64,000 bases of DNA from contig NW_003314330.1 of assembly GCF_000143415.4 (NCBI RefSeq), positions 434,001 through 498,000 of the forward strand. Reading direction: 5' to 3'. This DNA is from Selaginella moellendorffii. Taxonomy: Eukaryota > Streptophyta > Lycopodiopsida > Selaginellales > Selaginellaceae. The notes beneath the pieces were generated by a model. The model was not told where the DNA came from. It saw nothing but the letters and a program-made list of their open reading frames with translations, and did no database searches. Both the position numbers and the translations under genes were made by a program. Of the stretch, positions 58,941 through 64,000 are shown in pieces (within the stretch, counting starts at the first letter, position 1; each line of letters opens with the position of its first letter).

Positions 58941-59749
58941 AAAGTGAATTTTCCCATTTACTCTTTCCATCATAGGGATGGAGCTGTGGAAGGGATTTAC
59001 ATCCAGATTGATAAGAGGGATTGGCTCAACGAGAGGATGAAGGTGGTGAGGCTGAATTTGTTCTAGGGAATCAACAGTGGTCCAAGTTTAAGATTGCAAA
59101 GAACATACTTCAACATTAATCCCACGAGGTATTTGTTTGATCTTTCTTTTTAGATTGCAAGATTGTAAACTCTTGAAACATCAAATTACAGCAGTGCTGA
59201 AATGTGTTGTGTGAGACAAGGTTTAGAAGCTGGTGACACCATCATAGTGCTCAGTAGAGCAGTTGCAAACTTCTCATTGAAGAGATTTTTAAGTTGGATG
59301 GCTTGTCCTGAGCTATAGGATCATCTTAGTGATGACGTAGCTGACCAAATTCTAGAGGAGCTCCTTGTCTCCAAGTGCCTTGCCAGTGAGGGCCCGAATC
59401 TCCAAGACTCCCTCTGTGGTGGTAGTGATGGCAGTAGCCAGCACCCATGTTGAAGATCAGTGCTAGCATCTCAGCAGTGCTGGCTGATATTGGAGCTCAG
59501 ATTCCTTGCTGCTGGATCATCTGGGCATAGAAAGAACAGTGGGAAGCTTGTTACTCATGATAATATTCAATTTGGGTATGGGTTGATATTAATCCTAAAT
59601 GCTTATCCATGTGCATAAGAAGTTTTAAATTCAAATCCCATGAGTAAAAATTTAGGGATCAATTCCTACCATGGCTAATAATGATGAATATACTCCTTAA
59701 TAAATACAAAAGAGATGAGAAATATGTGACAAACTTGAGATTAAAGCTA
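58941..59749. other. unassigned sequence after copia RNase H
   Basis: Probably copia 3' region followed by unknown DNA. One stretch (about 59215-59440) reads as a broken coding-like frame (VADQILEELLVSKCLASEGPNLQD). No family recognised. Confidence 0.35.
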
Positions 59750-60060
59750 ATGTTGCAAAGTTGCTCTAAATTACATATGAAGAAAAGAAGGCCTATCTTT
59801 ACTCAATACTCTTGTACTAGTGAGTGATTCTCTAGAACATGCTTAACAATATAAAAGATAAAGAATATATTATACTACTATGTGGTGTGGATATCTCACT
59901 ATAGTAAGCTTTAATGGAGGAGGTTTGGTAAAGGGAGGCTTTTGCTTAAAAGCCTCAATCTTGTGTGGGTGATGGTTGGCTAGAGATCCTTAGATTGATT
60001 TGATTGATTATTTGTGTAGAAATATTTGAGTTGTTTATTCTTCCTTTTTAGAATATTTTT
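59750..60060 (+). pseudogene. decayed copy of the 3' end of the unknown gene at 39597-41995
   Basis: It matches about 41920-42170: GTTGCAAAGTTGCTCTAAATTACATATGAAGAAAAG follows the intact gene's last exon (VAKPLYTTYEEKKAYLRSILLHE) with stops introduced. Similarity continues through the 3' flank (ATGCTTAACA, AATCTTGTGTG, TTTGTGTAGAAAT). The rest of the gene is absent. Confidence 0.78.
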
Positions 60061-61563
60061 AGTGTACAATTGACTTTCTACTTAGTGCACACAGAAAACT
60101 AACATGTTCTTATAAATATGGTCTTACACTATGCTATTATTAAATGTCTTATCTATTTTTTGTCAGTAAGTTTTTATCCTTTGGTGCTCATAAAAGCTCA
60201 TATTTATAATTGTGTTTGTTCTAATTTAGAACTTTAGAACTCTGATAATATGAGATATATTAATCTTAAAGATAAAGTAAAAACTTTGGTTTGAATTTTA
60301 ACATTGGAGAGGAACAACTCAATTGTGGTGTGATGCTAAAATGATATGTGAAGAAAATAATGGAAAAACTATTTAATGCTTATAAATTTAGTACATAAAA
60401 ATGTTATGAAATTGAATAATATGTGTTTTCATATGTAATTTTTCAAACTTATGGGGAGTTGATAATTCTCTATATTCACTAACACCTATAAAAATATCCT
60501 ATAATTAATAAATCAAAACAATTTGAATTATTGTGATTGACAAGAATAGACTTATTTGTGCTTTCCCAATTGTAATGGACAATTAACTTATTATTCCTTC
60601 TTTAAAACTATATGTCAAGTCTATAATTTTTTTTTCATCCTCAACTTAGATGGCCTCCTTAATTTCTAGAAGTATAAGAACAAAAACAAACTTAGAAAAA
60701 GAGATTTAAATTTTCATTTTAAAAACTTGTTTATTTCCTTTATGGTGTGAATAAATTTTGATTTTAAAACTTTATTCTTTTAATATAAACATTTTAAATA
60801 ACTACACTTTTTCATAGTGTCACTCTGTAGCATGATAAACAAACCATGATTCTTTATGCTGATGGTGATATCTTACATGAGTAAGAAAAAAATTGCTATT
60901 GTGTTAGAAACTTTTATTTTATAAAAAAAATAGCTATAAAAAATAAAAAAGACTTGTCATTTATAGATTTAAATATATACATATAAAAATATTTATGAAA
61001 CATTAAAATTGGTTATCTAAGGTGTATATCTGACTTTTAAATAATAAATAATAAAAAATGGAATTTTTTAAATATTTTTTTCATATATAAAAAATTAAAT
61101 TTAAAATAAATGATTTGTATTAGTTCATATATCAATATTTAGTTTGGCCTTAGAAATGTAGACCTATGAATTTATAACTTTTAAGTTTAATACAATTTGA
61201 CAAGTATTTTAAATGTATTAAATTATGCATTATATAAATATTAATTGGAAATCTTAAGATTTACTTAAATAATTGTTTTCCATACATTTAACAAGGTAAT
61301 TTTACTAATATTATTATAGTATTTTAAAATTTAAATTAACAAAAAATTTGTTTAATAAATTTAAATTCGTTCATAAAGTTTTACTGAATTTTTTAGTAAA
61401 TCAGTTTTCAATTTAATTATGAAATATACTAAATAGCAATAAACTTTATGTTATTAAAACTACTTTCTTAACTTAAACATAAAAAAGTAAAATAAAATAA
61501 TCTTCTGAAACTTTTATTATCTAATTTGGTTTTTGTTGTTAAAAAATTATTTTAAATTTTTTT
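60061..61563. other. AT-rich intergenic DNA
   Basis: No gene. The first few hundred bases weakly follow the sequence downstream of the intact unknown gene (ATTAAT...AAAGATAAA, GAACAACT, ATGCTTATAAA blocks), extending the old duplication. The rest is AT-rich and featureless. Confidence 0.5.
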
Positions 61564-61735
61564 TGTGAGGGCCAAGTATACGGCTACGATGCCATATACT
61601 AATATTTAGTGGGATTTTGGTAGCCATCGGATTGGTTTCAATCCGGACCACTCGCTCCTATATATAAGCTAAGGTTTTTGGGCTAATTAATATATATATT
61701 TTCTGTATTCCCTTTCCATATTTTAAGCACTCACA
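61564..61735 (+). repeat. gypsy 5' LTR
   Basis: 172 bp, TGTGAGGGCC...GCACTCACA, with TATATATAAGC as a likely TATA region. It is followed by TTGGTGGAGATGAGGGGC as the presumed primer site; I could not assign the tRNA. It is homologous to the decayed LTR at 48569-48720. Confidence 0.75.
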
Positions 61736-64000
61736 TTGGTGGAGATGAGGGGCACTTTTAATTGTCCCTGAGGAGTGCTTGAATTTGGGATTTTTGTTTA
61801 GATTTAACTTTTGCATCTTTTAGATCTAGCTTTTTCTATTTGCTTTATTTTATTCTTCCCTTTCAGGATTTTGGTTTAGATTTAGCTTGTTGCATTGTTT
61901 AGATCTCCCATTTCCTTTTCACTTTTTGTCGTTTCTCTTCTTTTGCTCTTTCTTCGTCCATCTTCATGGTAGATCAGCAATCTCCTCCTTTGACTTTGGA
62001 GCAGCAGTTGGTACAATTGCTTGATGCTATGTGCTTACAATTGAATAATCAAACTCAATTGATGGCAATGTTCACAGCACGTGGTACAACTCTTCTTACT
62101 CTTGGTGATAATCCTCGTGTTCGGCCAGAGTTCTTTCGCAGAAATCCTAGGGATGATGTGTACCATTGGTTCAATCACTTCACCATGATTGCCACATATT
62201 ATTCTTGGGATGATGCTCAACGTTTGCGTGAGTTTCCCACGTGTCTCCAAGGGATGGCATTGCAATAGTACAATGGTCTGAGCACAGCCACTCGTGGGGA
62301 TTGGAGTGTTCTCCCAGACATCTTCAAACGTGCCTTCGGACATGTCAACAATGGTGATGATGCCTTCCAACAATTGCATCATCTTCACCAAGGGCCATAT
62401 GAGTCAGTGATGCAATTTGGCATTTGTTTCCGAAGTCTTTTGCTTCGTGCGGAGTCAAATATGTCGAAGCAGATCAAGCTAGGAATGTTGTGGCCAGCAT
62501 TTCGTCAAAATCTTGTCAGACTTGTGCATGCACTTGCTCCTGCCACCCTTGACGATGCTCTTCACTTGGCACAATGTTATGAAACGTCACCTCTTCCACT
62601 TCTTGCTGCCTGTCCTTCAGCTCCCCTTCCTATGGGTGATGGTCCTATTCCAATGGAGGTTGATGCTATTGTTGCTCGACCAAGGACAAGGGCGAGGATG
62701 TGGTTGTGGCCATGATGTTCGCTGCTGGGCCTGTGATGAAGTTGGTCATACTTATCGGCGCTATCGGCGTTTTCCGGATTGGTGACCTCCATTTCCTGGG
62801 TGGAGACCTTAGCGTCAGCAATGTCATATTGGTGTTGCTGCAGTGGAAGGTTTGGACATTGAGATGCATCCAGGAAACGAGGAGTTGCACGAGTAATGGA
62901 GGGACCTTGCGCGAATAAGTCAGTGACCCTTCCATCTTTCTTTTGGGAGTATCATCAAGGGTTCATTCGGTACCGGTTCATCCAGTGTTTACTTTCCAAG
63001 CTTGTTTTTATAACAAGAGGTCTCCTATTATTCTCTCTGTGTTGGTTGATACAGGTTCGAGTTTATTTTCTATTGCTTGACCTGTTGCCACATGTTGCCG
63101 TCTACACTTGCGTCGTGCAGCAGAACCAGTTTTCATTCTTTATAGCAACAGCCGTACACATGCATGTGCACGGGATGAGGCAAACCTAGTTGTGCGTGTG
63201 GGCGATCTCGAGCTTGAGTTGCAGTCATTACGGGTGGTGCCGAGTCAAGCTTTTGACCTCATTCTTGGTATAGATTTGTTGTAGCGCAATCATGCCAAAT
63301 GTGACTTTGAGGCTTCTCCCCCTTGTCTCATACTTCCTTATGTTACATCCATTCCTCTCACTTCCATACCACTTTGTCCCTATACTTCTACCTCTGCTTC
63401 CATTACTTTTGTTCCCCCACTATTTCCTCCTATGTTTTCATCTTGTTCTGCTCTTCCCTTTTCCGATCCCTCCGATAGTCTTTGTGTTGCAGCGGTTGAC
63501 TAGCTCATGAAAGAGTATTCTAATCTCTTTGAATTTGATCTATCGTCTGGGGCCAAAATTGCCACACATCATCCCATTCCAACCGAGGATGCTCGTCCAA
63601 TCAAGGTTCCTATTTGTTATGGGTCACCCAAGGAGATCAAGATTTTACATGCAAATGTCAAGGAGATGTTGGAGAAGGGTGTTATTTAGAAGTCGCAGGG
63701 TCCTTGGGCATGTGAACCTCATCTTGTGACGAAACCTGATGGGAGTATTCGTTTCTGCATCGACTATCATCCGTTAAACGAAGTGACGATCCCAGATGTG
63801 TACCCTCTTCCTCACACTGCTGATCTCTTGGATCGTTTGGGGCGAAGTCGTTGGTTCACCAAGCTAGATCTTGCTTCTGGGTACTAGCAAGTACTGATGG
63901 CCGAAGAAGATATTCCTAAGATTTCTTTTCATACCCTGTTTGGTTTGTATGAGTTCTTGGTGATGCCGTTTGGTTTGAACAATGCTCCAGCAACTTTCCA
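61736..64000 (+). pseudogene. Ty3/gypsy gag-pol, inactivated, truncated by the window edge
   Basis: Gag starts at ATG 61966 and reads through a capsid-like region (EFFRRNPRDDVYHWFNHF), with a TAG at 62266. A frameshift precedes a damaged zinc knuckle (CWACDEVGHTYRRYRRF, last cysteine lost). An aspartic protease follows (VDTGSSLFSIA near 63050; FDLILGIDLL near 63250), then reverse transcriptase ([63 protein letters not shown] at the edge). In-frame stops interrupt each domain, so it is non-autonomous now. RNase H, integrase and the 3' LTR would lie beyond 64000. Confidence 0.85.

Overview
The window looks like nuclear DNA of a land plant, most likely a lycophyte such as Selaginella (inference). 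Genes are compact with many introns of about 50-150 bp. Gene families are plant-type: receptor-like kinases, an Rboh NADPH oxidase, an SMP/C2 lipid-transfer protein, a lumenal DUF1499 protein, cytochromes P450 and a SWEET sugar carrier. A gene island of about 25 kb (16.8-42.0 kb) sits between two blocks of nested, decayed retrotransposons.

Left block (1-16.7 kb): a Ty3/gypsy pol remnant (13.5-14.8 kb, minus) is interrupted by an older non-coding LTR element (about 1-352 plus 7974-13526). That element carries two later insertions: a 7.6-kb non-coding LARD-like element (353-7973, minus) with minisatellite-filled 1.8-kb LTRs, and a TRIM (12290-13086). Both later insertions have intact 5-bp target duplications, and both are GGTTT.

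Gene island: two head-to-head single-exon receptor kinases carry kiwellin-type (double-psi beta-barrel, cysteine-rich) ectodomains and non-RD kinase domains. The second converges on a 14-exon respiratory burst oxidase. Kiwellin-like sensing, kinase and ROS-producing oxidase lie within 8 kb, which suggests, but does not prove, a defence module. Next come an SMP/C2 protein, a DUF1499 protein with a twin-arginine-like leader, and a tandem duplication of about 4.1 kb. The duplication holds two near-identical CYP72-clan-like P450 genes, one intact SWEET gene with a tail of about 285 residues, and one broken SWEET copy whose end is joined to a Ty1/copia gag fragment. A conserved-looking gene of unknown function (about 495 codons, about 16 exons) starts 139 bp from SWEET in the opposite direction.

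Right block (42-64 kb): AT-rich spacer, a gypsy pol remnant split by a diverged LARD LTR that itself holds a chimeric LTR, a small tandem cluster of secreted six-cysteine peptides (one intact, three decayed), a decayed Ty1/copia element, a LINE containing a piece of LARD interior, a decayed copy of the 3' end of the unknown gene, and the start of another gypsy element running off the right edge.

Exon joins were made by eye from GT/AG sites and reading frame. For Rboh, the SMP/C2 gene, both P450s, SWEET and the first cysteine-rich peptide, the summed exon lengths are exact multiples of three.
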